A DNA stretch of 64,000 bases. Source: JAZKHT01 sp040385245. Lineage in GTDB: Bacteria > Pseudomonadota > Alphaproteobacteria > Rhodobacterales > Rhodobacteraceae. The stretch spans positions 30,333 to 94,332 of the forward strand of contig JAZKHT010000010.1 in NCBI GenBank assembly GCA_040385245.1, written 5' to 3'. This document shows, piece by piece, positions 1 to 6,444 of the stretch; within the stretch, counting starts at the first letter, position 1, and each line of letters starts with the position of its first letter. A program made the position numbers and the translations under genes. Below the pieces are notes generated by a model. It was not told where the DNA came from and did no database searches. It was given only the letters and a program-made list of their open reading frames with translations.

Positions 1-742
1 CCACTTCAAAGATCGGTTTCATCACGATGCCGCGTCCGTCCAGCGCCCAGCCGGTCAGCACATCGCCATCGTCGGATTCAAAGGGACCACTGATTTCGAA
101 CCGCCTTGGCCCATCGGGGGTTTGCAGGGTCCACTGAAACTCTTTCGCGCCGGGAAAACGCAGGTTCAGGCAGTCGTGCCGGTCCTGCACCAAGGCCGCC
201 CCATCCGCCGGGTTTCCACGCCGTTCGATATAGCCGGGGCCGGCGCACAGAACGCGGGGGCAATCCGCGACAAGCCGCACCTTCAGCGTGCTGTCATCCA
301 GAAGCCCCAGATGAAATGCAATGTCGATGCCTTCGGCGGTGACGTCGATGGCGCGGTCCGACAGCCGCAGGCGAACGTCGATCTGCGGATACAGATCCTT
401 GAACACCGGCACATGCGGGGCGATGAACCGCCGTCCAATCCCCAGCGGGGCCGACACAAAGATGGTGCCGCGCGGATTCTGCGTGACATCCATCACCGCC
501 GCCTCGGCCTCGTCTATCGCTTCAAGCACCTTGCGCGCACCATCGTAAAAAATGCGCCCGTTCTCGGTTGGCTGCAAACTACGAGTGGTGCGGTTGAACA
601 ATCGCACCCCGAGATGCTTTTCCAGTTCCGAGATTCGGGCAGAGGCGACGGCAGGGGAACACCGCTGATCTCGGGCGGCCGCGCTCATACTGCCCAATTC
701 GTAGACACGGACGAACATGCGGATGTTGTTCACATAGGACAT
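1..742 (-). CDS. LysR-family transcriptional regulator (C-terminus cut by window edge)
   Basis: A reading frame on the minus strand starts at the ATG at 742 (MSYVNNIRMFVRVYELGSMS) and runs off the left edge after about 247 residues. The N-terminus is a LysR winged helix-turn-helix: a short helix, then SAAARDQRCSPAVASARISE, then the wing 'LGVRLFNRTTRSLQPTE'. It is followed by a long linker helix (about residues 60–88) and the start of the substrate-binding domain ('GTIFVSAPLGIGRRFIAPHV'). This layout is standard for the roughly 300-residue family; the last 50 or so residues are missing. It diverges from puuD across a 115-base gap, so control of puuD is plausible by the usual LysR arrangement, but this is inference. 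The effector is unknown. Confidence 0.9.
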   Translation of the reverse strand, partial: MSYVNNIRMFVRVYELGSMSAAARDQRCSPAVASARISELEKHLGVRLFNRTTRSLQPTENGRIFYDGARKVLEAIDEAEAAVMDVTQNPRGTIFVSAPLGIGRRFIAPHVPVFKDLYPQIDVRLRLSDRAIDVTAEGIDIAFHLGLLDDSTLKVRLVADCPRVLCAGPGYIERRGNPADGAALVQDRHDCLNLRFPGAKEFQWTLQTPDGPRRFEISGPFESDDGDVLTGWALDGRGIVMKPIFEV

Positions 743-824
743 CGCGGCGAACACCCATTTTCATGGTGGGTTTGAAAGTGATCAGGCATTTGCAGAATTA
801 ACAGAAGAGTGTGCTTGGGTATAG

Positions 825-838
825 CGTTTCACGAAACG
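825..838. promoter_or_regulatory. Perfect CGTTTC-AC-GAAACG inverted repeat upstream of puuD
   Basis: Six-base arms around a 2-base centre lie in the gap between the LysR gene and puuD, 20 bases before the puuD start and just upstream of its purine-rich ribosome-binding site (about 843–850). The position suits an operator. The palindrome is short and no family consensus could be assigned. Confidence 0.3.
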
Positions 839-857
839 GCCAAAGGGGGGACGCACG

Positions 858-2093
858 ATGTACGACTGGGCAGTCTTGTGGGAGTGGGTGGAGATTGCCG
901 CCCGCTGGACCCATGTGATCACGGCAATCGCGTGGATCGGGTCTTCGTTCTATTTCATCGCGCTGGACCTTGGCCTGCGCAAGGTGCCCGGCATGCCCGA
1001 TCTTGCCCATGGCGAGGAATGGCAGGTCCACGGCGGCGGGTTCTATCACATCACCAAATATCTCGTGGCCCCCGAACGACTGCCCGAACACCTGACCTGG
1101 TTCAAATGGGAAAGCTATGCGACCTGGCTGTCCGGGTTCGCGATGCTGATCCTGGTCTATTATCTGGGGGCCGAATTCTATCTGGTCGATCCTGCCGTGG
1201 CCGATATCCCGGTGTGGCAGGCGATTGCAATTTCCATCGGATCGCTGGCGCTGGGTTGGGTGTTGTACGACACGATCTGCAAAAGCCGCTTTGGCGACGA
1301 CAACACGCGGCTGATGATCGGGCTGTATGTGATCCTTGTGGCGATGGCCTGGGGATATACGCAGGTATTTTCGGGCCGTGCCGCTCTGCTGCATCTTGGG
1401 GCGTTCACCGCCACGATCATGTCGGCCAACGTGTTCATGATCATCATGCCGAACCAGCGCATCGTGGTGGCCGATCTGAAGGCGGGGCGGATACCTGACG
1501 CGAAATACGGCAAGATCGCCAAGCAGCGCAGCACGCATAACAACTATCTGACGCTGCCGGTGCTGTTCCTGATGCTGTCGAACCATTATCCGCTGGTGTT
1601 TGCCACGGAATACAACTGGCTGATCGCGTCGCTGGTGTTTCTGATGGGCGTCACCATTCGCCACTGGTTCAACAGCAAACACGCGCGCAAGGGCAACCCG
1701 CACTGGACCTGGGGCCTGACGGTGCTGCTGTTCCTGATCATCGCCTGGCTGTCCACAGCGCCGATGCGGACCTGGCCCGCCGAGGCGCACCTGGACGGCA
1801 CCGCCCTGCGCTATGCCAGCGCGCCGGGGTTCGACGAGGTGACGGATATCGTGCTTGGCCGCTGTTCCATGTGCCACGCTGCAGAACCCGCGTGGGACGG
1901 GATGTATTGGCCGCCCAAGGGCGTGGTCCTGGAAACCCCCGCCCAGATCGCACACGAGGCGCGGCGCATCGCGATGCAATCGGGATTTTCCCATGCGATG
2001 CCGCCCGCCAACTTAAGCTATATGGAACCGGAAGAGCGGGCGAAGATCGTCGACTGGTTCCGGTCTGCCGGTGTGGCGGGGGTCGAAGGCTGA
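858..2093 (+). CDS. puuD: Urate hydroxylase PuuD (membrane urate oxidase with C-terminal cytochrome c domain)
   Basis: This 411-residue protein oxidises urate to 5-hydroxyisourate in the purine degradation pathway, passing electrons to the respiratory chain. The first ~300 residues hold several hydrophobic segments of the PuuD membrane domain ('ARWTHVITAIAWIGSSFYFI', 'HWFNSKHARKGNPHWTW'). The C-terminus is a cytochrome c domain with one haem motif, CSMCH at residues 336–340, and a probable axial Met in 'SHAMPPAN' (about 381). Length and domain order match the PuuD family. The start is supported by a strong AAGGGGGG ribosome-binding site. It is separate from, but functionally linked to, the xdh/purine transporter operon at 12.6–22.1 kb. 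No hydroxyisourate hydrolase or OHCU decarboxylase is in the window. Confidence 0.95.
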   Translation: MYDWAVLWEWVEIAARWTHVITAIAWIGSSFYFIALDLGLRKVPGMPDLAHGEEWQVHGGGFYHITKYLVAPERLPEHLTWFKWESYATWLSGFAMLILVYYLGAEFYLVDPAVADIPVWQAIAISIGSLALGWVLYDTICKSRFGDDNTRLMIGLYVILVAMAWGYTQVFSGRAALLHLGAFTATIMSANVFMIIMPNQRIVVADLKAGRIPDAKYGKIAKQRSTHNNYLTLPVLFLMLSNHYPLVFATEYNWLIASLVFLMGVTIRHWFNSKHARKGNPHWTWGLTVLLFLIIAWLSTAPMRTWPAEAHLDGTALRYASAPGFDEVTDIVLGRCSMCHAAEPAWDGMYWPPKGVVLETPAQIAHEARRIAMQSGFSHAMPPANLSYMEPEERAKIVDWFRSAGVAGVEG

Positions 2094-2094
2094 C

Positions 2095-3078
2095 TTAGCC
2101 CGCGCGAAAGTGCCATTCGGTCGTCTGGGAATAAATCTCGCCGGGGGACAGTGTGATCGACGGAAAACCGGGCTGGTTCGGCGCGTCTGGCCATCCTTGG
2201 GGTTCGATCGCCAGCCCTTCGTGATGGCCGCGTCCGGGGCGTTCGGCATCGCGCCCATCGTAGATCTGCACGCCGGGTTCTGTTGTCAGGACTGTCATTG
2301 TCGTGCCAGTCGCGCCGGTCAGCTCCACCGCCTGCCGCAGCGGGCCGCGCGCCTTGGCCAGACAGAAGTTGTGATCGACATTCGGATATCCGGGCCGCAC
2401 CTCTGCCCCGGCGCGCAGATCAAGATCGGTGCCCGCGACAGGTGCGATTTCACCGGTGGGCAGGCAGTCGGCATTCAGCGGCAGATAGGTATCGGCCGCA
2501 ACACGCAGGCGGTGGCCAACCCATGTTTCGGACCCGTCAAGGTTCCAATAACTGTGGTTGGCGATGTTCATCAAGGTCGGTGCCGATGTCGTGGCGGTCA
2601 GGTCCAGCCGCAACGTGGCGGGGGCCAGCACCGACCAACGCGCCGTCAGGCGGCGATTGCCGGGAAAACCGCCAAGACCATCGGCAAGTTCAAGCGTCAG
2701 GATTGCAGTATCTTCGGTGACTTCGGCCAACCGCCAGACCCGTCGATGGATCCCTGTCGCACCGCTGTGCAAGGTGGTTGTGCCAACCGTTTCCTCGAAC
2801 CGGTGGACCTGTCCAGCAATTCTTGCCCGCGCGTCGCTGATCCGGTTTGCCACCGGGCCGACAAGCGCGCCGTGATACTGCATGCCCGCCTCGTAATCGG
2901 CCAGCACATCAGACCCCAGCGTCAGGTCATGCGCCACGCCGTCCAGGCGCACACTGTGCAGGATCGATCCGTATGTCAGCAGCCCAACCGTCAGTTCGCC
3001 GGCGCGCAGCACAATGCGCTGCACCTGCCCCCCTTCAGAGGTGGCGCCGAACCGCGTCACGCCAATCAATCCCACCAT
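2095..3078 (-). CDS. galM: Aldose 1-epimerase (galactose mutarotase)
   Basis: About 327 residues of the GalM beta-sandwich family, which interconverts alpha and beta anomers of aldohexoses in the cytoplasm. Visible family signatures are the N-terminal 'LTYGSILHSVRLDG', a 'YHGALVGPVANRI' segment carrying the Asn-Arg pair, 'THLHSG'-like 'TTTLHSG' with the catalytic His, 'NIANHSYWNL' with the second active-site His, and 'DHNFCLA' near the C-terminus. The start is uncertain: ATG at 3078 follows a GGGGG tract, while GTG at 3060 would begin right at the conserved 'TRFG' motif. It is convergent with puuD, with one base between the stop codons. It stands alone with no sugar operon around it, so the physiological sugar is unknown. 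Confidence 0.9.
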   Translation of the reverse strand: MVGLIGVTRFGATSEGGQVQRIVLRAGELTVGLLTYGSILHSVRLDGVAHDLTLGSDVLADYEAGMQYHGALVGPVANRISDARARIAGQVHRFEETVGTTTLHSGATGIHRRVWRLAEVTEDTAILTLELADGLGGFPGNRRLTARWSVLAPATLRLDLTATTSAPTLMNIANHSYWNLDGSETWVGHRLRVAADTYLPLNADCLPTGEIAPVAGTDLDLRAGAEVRPGYPNVDHNFCLAKARGPLRQAVELTGATGTTMTVLTTEPGVQIYDGRDAERPGRGHHEGLAIEPQGWPDAPNQPGFPSITLSPGEIYSQTTEWHFRAG

Positions 3079-3142
3079 CAACCAAACCCCCATTAACCAC
3101 GACTGGCAGTGGAAACCGGGGCGCAAGCGCGGTCAAGCCCTG

Positions 3143-4054
3143 TCACCGTGTCAGGCAGTCGGCGATGGTACTGGCAAGGGTGGTCATCAGGGTGGCATAC
3201 AGCTCCGGCCCAGGTTCCAACATTGACCCGTTTGGATCAAGGGGAGAGCCGATCCGCACGTCGGTTCCTGTCGCCAGCTGGGTGATCAGCGCGTCGTCAT
3301 GCTGCGCTTCGGGATAGATGCAGGCCGTACCCGCAAGGGCCGCCTGCAATTCGAACAAGCGCTGCGCACCGGGCGCGCTGGCATCGCCGACGGCAACCGA
3401 TCCGCCAAGTGTCAGGCCGTAATGCGCCGCAAAATACCCGTAGGCATCGTGAAACATGACCAATGTCTTGTCCTGCGCCGGGGTCAGCAGGCTGGCCACC
3501 CTGCGATCCAGCGCGTCGATGTTTTCTAACGCTTTGGTCGCATTGGCTGCATAGGTCGCCGCGTTTTCAGGGTCCAGCGTTGACAGTTCAGTCGCGATCA
3601 GCCCCAACCAGACCTTGGCGTTGCTGGGATCAAGCCAGGCGTGCGGGTCCGTGCCTTCGGCGTCATGGTCGTGTTCGTCTTCAGCTTCATCGGCATGGTC
3701 TTCGTGAACGTCGGTAATATAGCTGCGTCTGTCCGTCCCATCAGCCGCCAACAGGCCCAGTCGCGCGCCGTTTCTCCCAAAGCTGTCCAAGGCGCGGTCA
3801 AGCCACGGCGTCAACTCCGGCCCGACCCAAACAACCAGATCGGCATCGGTCAAGGCAGCGGCCTGGCTGGGGCGCAGCTGAAAGTCATGTTCGCTGGCGC
3901 CGCGTTCCAGAACCAGGATCGGCGCACCCAGATCGCCCATCACCTGCGCCACCAGCGCGTGGACCGGCGGGATATCCGACACGACATTCGGCACCTCGGC
4001 CAAGGCTTGCGTGGTCATCAAGGTGGCCAACACAGGGGCTATGATATAACGCAT
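3143..4054 (-). CDS. znuA: Zinc ABC transporter substrate-binding protein ZnuA
   Basis: A 303-residue periplasmic metal-binding protein of the cluster A-I family that delivers Zn2+ to ZnuB. It begins with a signal peptide (MRYIIAPVLATLMTTQALAE). Candidate zinc ligands are His in 'GASEHDFQL', His in 'DPHAWLDP' and His in 'FHDAYGYF'. Between the first two lies a His/Asp/Glu-rich loop (roughly residues 116–136), typical of Zn-specific members as opposed to Mn-specific ones. ATG 4054 is chosen because it starts the signal peptide; the frame extends 83 codons upstream but would run through the operator and into zur. It is divergent from zur-znuC-znuB and shares the Zur-box-like palindrome at 4093–4109. 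Confidence 0.96.
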   Translation of the reverse strand: MRYIIAPVLATLMTTQALAEVPNVVSDIPPVHALVAQVMGDLGAPILVLERGASEHDFQLRPSQAAALTDADLVVWVGPELTPWLDRALDSFGRNGARLGLLAADGTDRRSYITDVHEDHADEAEDEHDHDAEGTDPHAWLDPSNAKVWLGLIATELSTLDPENAATYAANATKALENIDALDRRVASLLTPAQDKTLVMFHDAYGYFAAHYGLTLGGSVAVGDASAPGAQRLFELQAALAGTACIYPEAQHDDALITQLATGTDVRIGSPLDPNGSMLEPGPELYATLMTTLASTIADCLTR

Positions 4055-4092
4055 CGCAAAAGCCTTTCGTTCTGGAACGAGCGGGTCTATGT

Positions 4093-4109
4093 ATGTAATA
4101 TAATAACAT
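4093..4109. promoter_or_regulatory. Candidate Zur operator between znuA and zur
   Basis: The 17-base AT-rich imperfect palindrome ATGTAATATAATAACAT matches the bacterial Zur-box core ATGTTATANTATAACAT at 14 of 16 fixed positions. It is the only AT-rich block in this GC-rich divergent gap. It lies 38 bases before znuA and 16 before zur, so one repressor dimer or pair could silence both directions when zinc is sufficient. The site is seen in the sequence; binding is inferred. Confidence 0.8.
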
Positions 4110-4125
4110 GTCAAGGGGCCGATCC

Positions 4126-4629
4126 ATGACCCAATCCTGTTCGGGCTGTGCAGCCCCCGAGGCGGCGTTTGCCGCCCACGACCATGCCCATTGCGCGCAA
4201 GACGTGCTGGAACGCGCCGATGCGCTGACCACCGCAATGGGCGCGCGCCTGACCCCGGTGCGTCGGCGGACACTTGAAATCCTGCTGGAGGATCACCGCG
4301 CAATGGGGGCTTATGACGTGCTGCAACGTCTGGCGGCCGAAGGGTTCGGCAATCAACCGCCCGTCGCCTATCGCGCGCTTGATTTTCTTGTGGATCAGGG
4401 GCTTGCCCACCGCATCCGCCGCCTGAACGCCTTTACCGCCTGCATGCACCCCGGCGAGGCGCACGCACCGGTATTCCTCATCTGCCGGGCCTGCAACATG
4501 GTGGCTGAAACGCCCGCCGCCCCGGTCCGCGCCGCCCTTGAAACGGCGGCCACCGCCTTGGGTTTCACCATCGAGCGCAGCAACATCGAGGCGTTGGGCC
4601 TGTGCCCCGCGTGCCGGGCCGCCGCATGA
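4126..4629 (+). CDS. zur: Zinc uptake regulator Zur (Fur family)
   Basis: A 167-residue Fur-family repressor that senses Zn2+ and controls zinc uptake. The winged helix spans about residues 40–95 ('LTPVRRRTLEILLEDHRAMG' and 'VAYRALDFLVDQGLAHRI'). The C-terminal dimerisation half carries His and two Cys pairs, CRAC and CPAC, for the structural zinc site. The N-terminus is unusual in being Cys/His-rich (SCSGCAAPEAAF, then HDHAHC). ATG 4126 is preferred because AAGGGG lies 7 bases before it; an in-frame ATG at 4108 falls inside the operator. It overlaps znuC by 4 bases (ATGA) and is likely autoregulated through the palindrome just upstream. Confidence 0.93.
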   Translation: MTQSCSGCAAPEAAFAAHDHAHCAQDVLERADALTTAMGARLTPVRRRTLEILLEDHRAMGAYDVLQRLAAEGFGNQPPVAYRALDFLVDQGLAHRIRRLNAFTACMHPGEAHAPVFLICRACNMVAETPAAPVRAALETAATALGFTIERSNIEALGLCPACRAAA

Positions 4630-5435
4630 GCTTGATTTCTGCAGACCACATCACCGTTCGACTTGGCGGGCACGAGGCGTTGACCGATGTTTCGCTGGCC
4701 GTGGAGCCGGCCGAGATCGTGACGATCCTTGGCCCCAACGGATCGGGCAAGTCGACCCTACTGCGCGCGCTGTTGGGGATATTGCCGCTCAGCCATGGCG
4801 CCGTCGCCCGGCAACCGGGGTTGGTGATCGGCTATGTGCCACAACGCCTGTCCATTGACCGCACGCTGCCGATGACGGTGCGGCGGTTCCTGTCGCTGCC
4901 GGTGCGCTGCGCGGACGGCGATGCCGCCGCCGCCCTGATCCGCGTCGGTCTGGCCGACGTGGCACAGCGGCAGATGGCCGACCTGTCTGGCGGTCAGTTT
5001 CAGCGTGTGCTGCTGGCGCGCGCGCTGTTGGCACGACCGCACCTGCTGATCCTGGATGAACCGACCCAAGGGCTAGACCAACCCGGCGAGGCCGCCTTTT
5101 ACCGCCTGATCGAAGAGGTCCGGCGTGAAACCGGCGTGGCGGTGCTGATGGTCAGCCACGATCTGCACGTCGTGATGGCGGCCTCTGATCGGGTGATCTG
5201 CCTGAACCGGCATGTCTGCTGCGAAGGCACCCCGCGCGTCGTGTCCACCGCACCCGAGTATCGCGCGCTGTTCGGTTTGGGCACCCAAGGGGCGCTGGCC
5301 CTGTATCAACACATCCACGATCACAGTCACGAACCGCACGATCACAGTCACGAAGGGCACGATCATGGGGCCGGGCACATCCACGCTGATGACACCCACG
5401 GCACCCCCACCCATAAGGCGCACGATCATGCTTGA
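4626..5435 (+). CDS. znuC: Zinc ABC transporter ATP-binding protein ZnuC
   Basis: A 269-residue ATPase that energises ZnuB. It has Walker A GPNGSGKST (about residues 37–45), Q-loop 'VPQRL', signature LSGGQ, Walker B 'LLILDEPTQ' and H-loop 'MVSHD'. ATG 4626 overlaps the zur stop. The last 40–45 residues are a His-rich tail of repeated HDHSH-type units, encoded by two identical 18-base direct repeats (5316–5333 and 5337–5354). His-rich tails occur in some zinc transporters and may bind or store metal near the membrane; that role is inference here. It overlaps znuB by 8 bases, indicating translational coupling. Confidence 0.95.
   Translation: MSLISADHITVRLGGHEALTDVSLAVEPAEIVTILGPNGSGKSTLLRALLGILPLSHGAVARQPGLVIGYVPQRLSIDRTLPMTVRRFLSLPVRCADGDAAAALIRVGLADVAQRQMADLSGGQFQRVLLARALLARPHLLILDEPTQGLDQPGEAAFYRLIEEVRRETGVAVLMVSHDLHVVMAASDRVICLNRHVCCEGTPRVVSTAPEYRALFGLGTQGALALYQHIHDHSHEPHDHSHEGHDHGAGHIHADDTHGTPTHKAHDHA
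5316..5354 (+). repeat. Two 18-base direct repeats encoding HDHSHE units
   Basis: CACGATCACAGTCACGAA occurs at 5316–5333 and again at 5337–5354, a 21-base period that keeps the frame in the C-terminal His-rich tail of ZnuC. Perfect nucleotide identity suggests a recent duplication. Confidence 0.9.
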
Positions 5436-6219
5436 TGATTTCCTGATCCGCGCGGCATTGGCGGGGGTGGGGCTGTCGCTTGCCACTGGGGCGCTTGGGT
5501 CGTTCGTTGTCTGGCGCCGGATGGCCTATTTCGGCGATGCCACCGCACATGCGGCAATCCTGGGTGTGGCGCTGGCCTTGGCGACCGATCTTCCCATCGG
5601 TCTTGGCACCTTGGGCGTGGCTTTGCTGATGGCGGCCATCGTGTCGACACTGGCCGCGCGGGGCTGGGCGATGGATACCACCTTGGGGGTGCTGGCCCAT
5701 GCGGCACTGGCGCTGGGGTTGGTTGCCGTCAGCTTTGTTCCGGGCGCGCGGACCGACCTTTCGGCCTATCTTTTCGGCGACATTCTGGCGGTCAGTCGAA
5801 TGGACCTAGGCTTTATCTGGGGCGGGGCTGTTCTGGTGCTGGCGCTGCTGGTTTGGCGTTGGCAGGCACTTTTGACCGCAACGCTGAACGAAGATCTGGC
5901 CCACGCATCCGGCCTGAACCCTGACCGGGAACGGCTGGTTCTGACGCTGGCTTTGGCCGTGGTTGTGGCCGTCGCATTAAAGGTGGTGGGGGCGCTTTTG
6001 ATTGCCGCCCTGCTGATCATTCCCGCCGCCGCGGCGCGCGGTTTGGCCCGCACCCCCGAAGGCATGGCGCTGATGGCTACGGGCATCGGGGCGGCAAGCA
6101 GTCTGCTGGGTCTGCAACTTTCATTGTGGAAAGACACGCCCGCCGGCCCGTCGATCATCACCGCCGCGGCCCTGATCTTTGCAACCTCGGCCCTTCTGGG
6201 ACGCATGCGCAAACACTGA
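5428..6219 (+). CDS. znuB: Zinc ABC transporter permease ZnuB
   Basis: A 263-residue integral membrane protein of the ABC-3 family that forms the zinc channel with ZnuC. About eight hydrophobic segments run from the N-terminus ('RAALAGVGLSLATGALGSFV') to the C-terminus. The family features 'RMAYFGDATAHAAILGVAL' (about residues 33–50) and the 'VGALLIAALLIIPAAAARG' helix near residue 190 are clear. ATG 5428 is chosen because it overlaps the znuC end and starts the first helix. It is the last gene of zur-znuC-znuB and is followed by a repeat copy and a terminator-like hairpin. Confidence 0.95.
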   Translation: MLDDFLIRAALAGVGLSLATGALGSFVVWRRMAYFGDATAHAAILGVALALATDLPIGLGTLGVALLMAAIVSTLAARGWAMDTTLGVLAHAALALGLVAVSFVPGARTDLSAYLFGDILAVSRMDLGFIWGGAVLVLALLVWRWQALLTATLNEDLAHASGLNPDRERLVLTLALAVVVAVALKVVGALLIAALLIIPAAAARGLARTPEGMALMATGIGAASSLLGLQLSLWKDTPAGPSIITAAALIFATSALLGRMRKH

Positions 6220-6221
6220 CC

Positions 6222-6256
6222 CTGTCGCCTTGGCGACAAATATCCTTGAGGCGTGA
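6222..6256 (-). repeat. Dispersed GGATATTT repeat, partial copy
   Basis: Read on the minus strand this is CCTCAAGGATATTTGTCGCCAAGG, matching the 3' half of the repeat at 21559, 57201 and 62531. The GC hairpin half is missing or replaced. It lies directly after znuB. Confidence 0.55.
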
Positions 6257-6270
6257 ATGCGGGACAGCCG

Positions 6271-6296
6271 CAAAGGGGCCAGAATGCCCCCTTTTT
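6271..6296 (+). terminator. Rho-independent terminator-like hairpin after znuB
   Basis: AAAGGGG (6272–6278) pairs with CCCCTTT around a short loop and is followed by a T tract (6292–6296). It lies 52 bases after the znuB stop and before the independent start region of the FAD/GcvT gene. Confidence 0.65.
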
Positions 6297-6444
6297 CCCG
6301 CGGGGTTTCATCCGTCAACGCGGTGCGTTCATCGCCCGGACACGACATCATGTCGTTTTCGTCTGGCAATGGTCGGACAGCCTTGCCCGTTCGCCCCGGC
6401 TTCGGGCACATATGGACGCAAATTCGCCCCTGCCGGAGTCGTCC

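Noticed and set aside
798..1994. Long open frame antisense to puuD (398 codons)
   Set aside because: The sense frame has a complete PuuD with haem motif and ribosome-binding site; the antisense translation is rich in His/Arg/Gln with no domain. High GC leaves such shadow frames open.
2071..3096. Open frame of 341 codons on the plus strand across galM
   Set aside because: galM on the minus strand has the catalytic His motifs; the plus-strand frame is a shadow.
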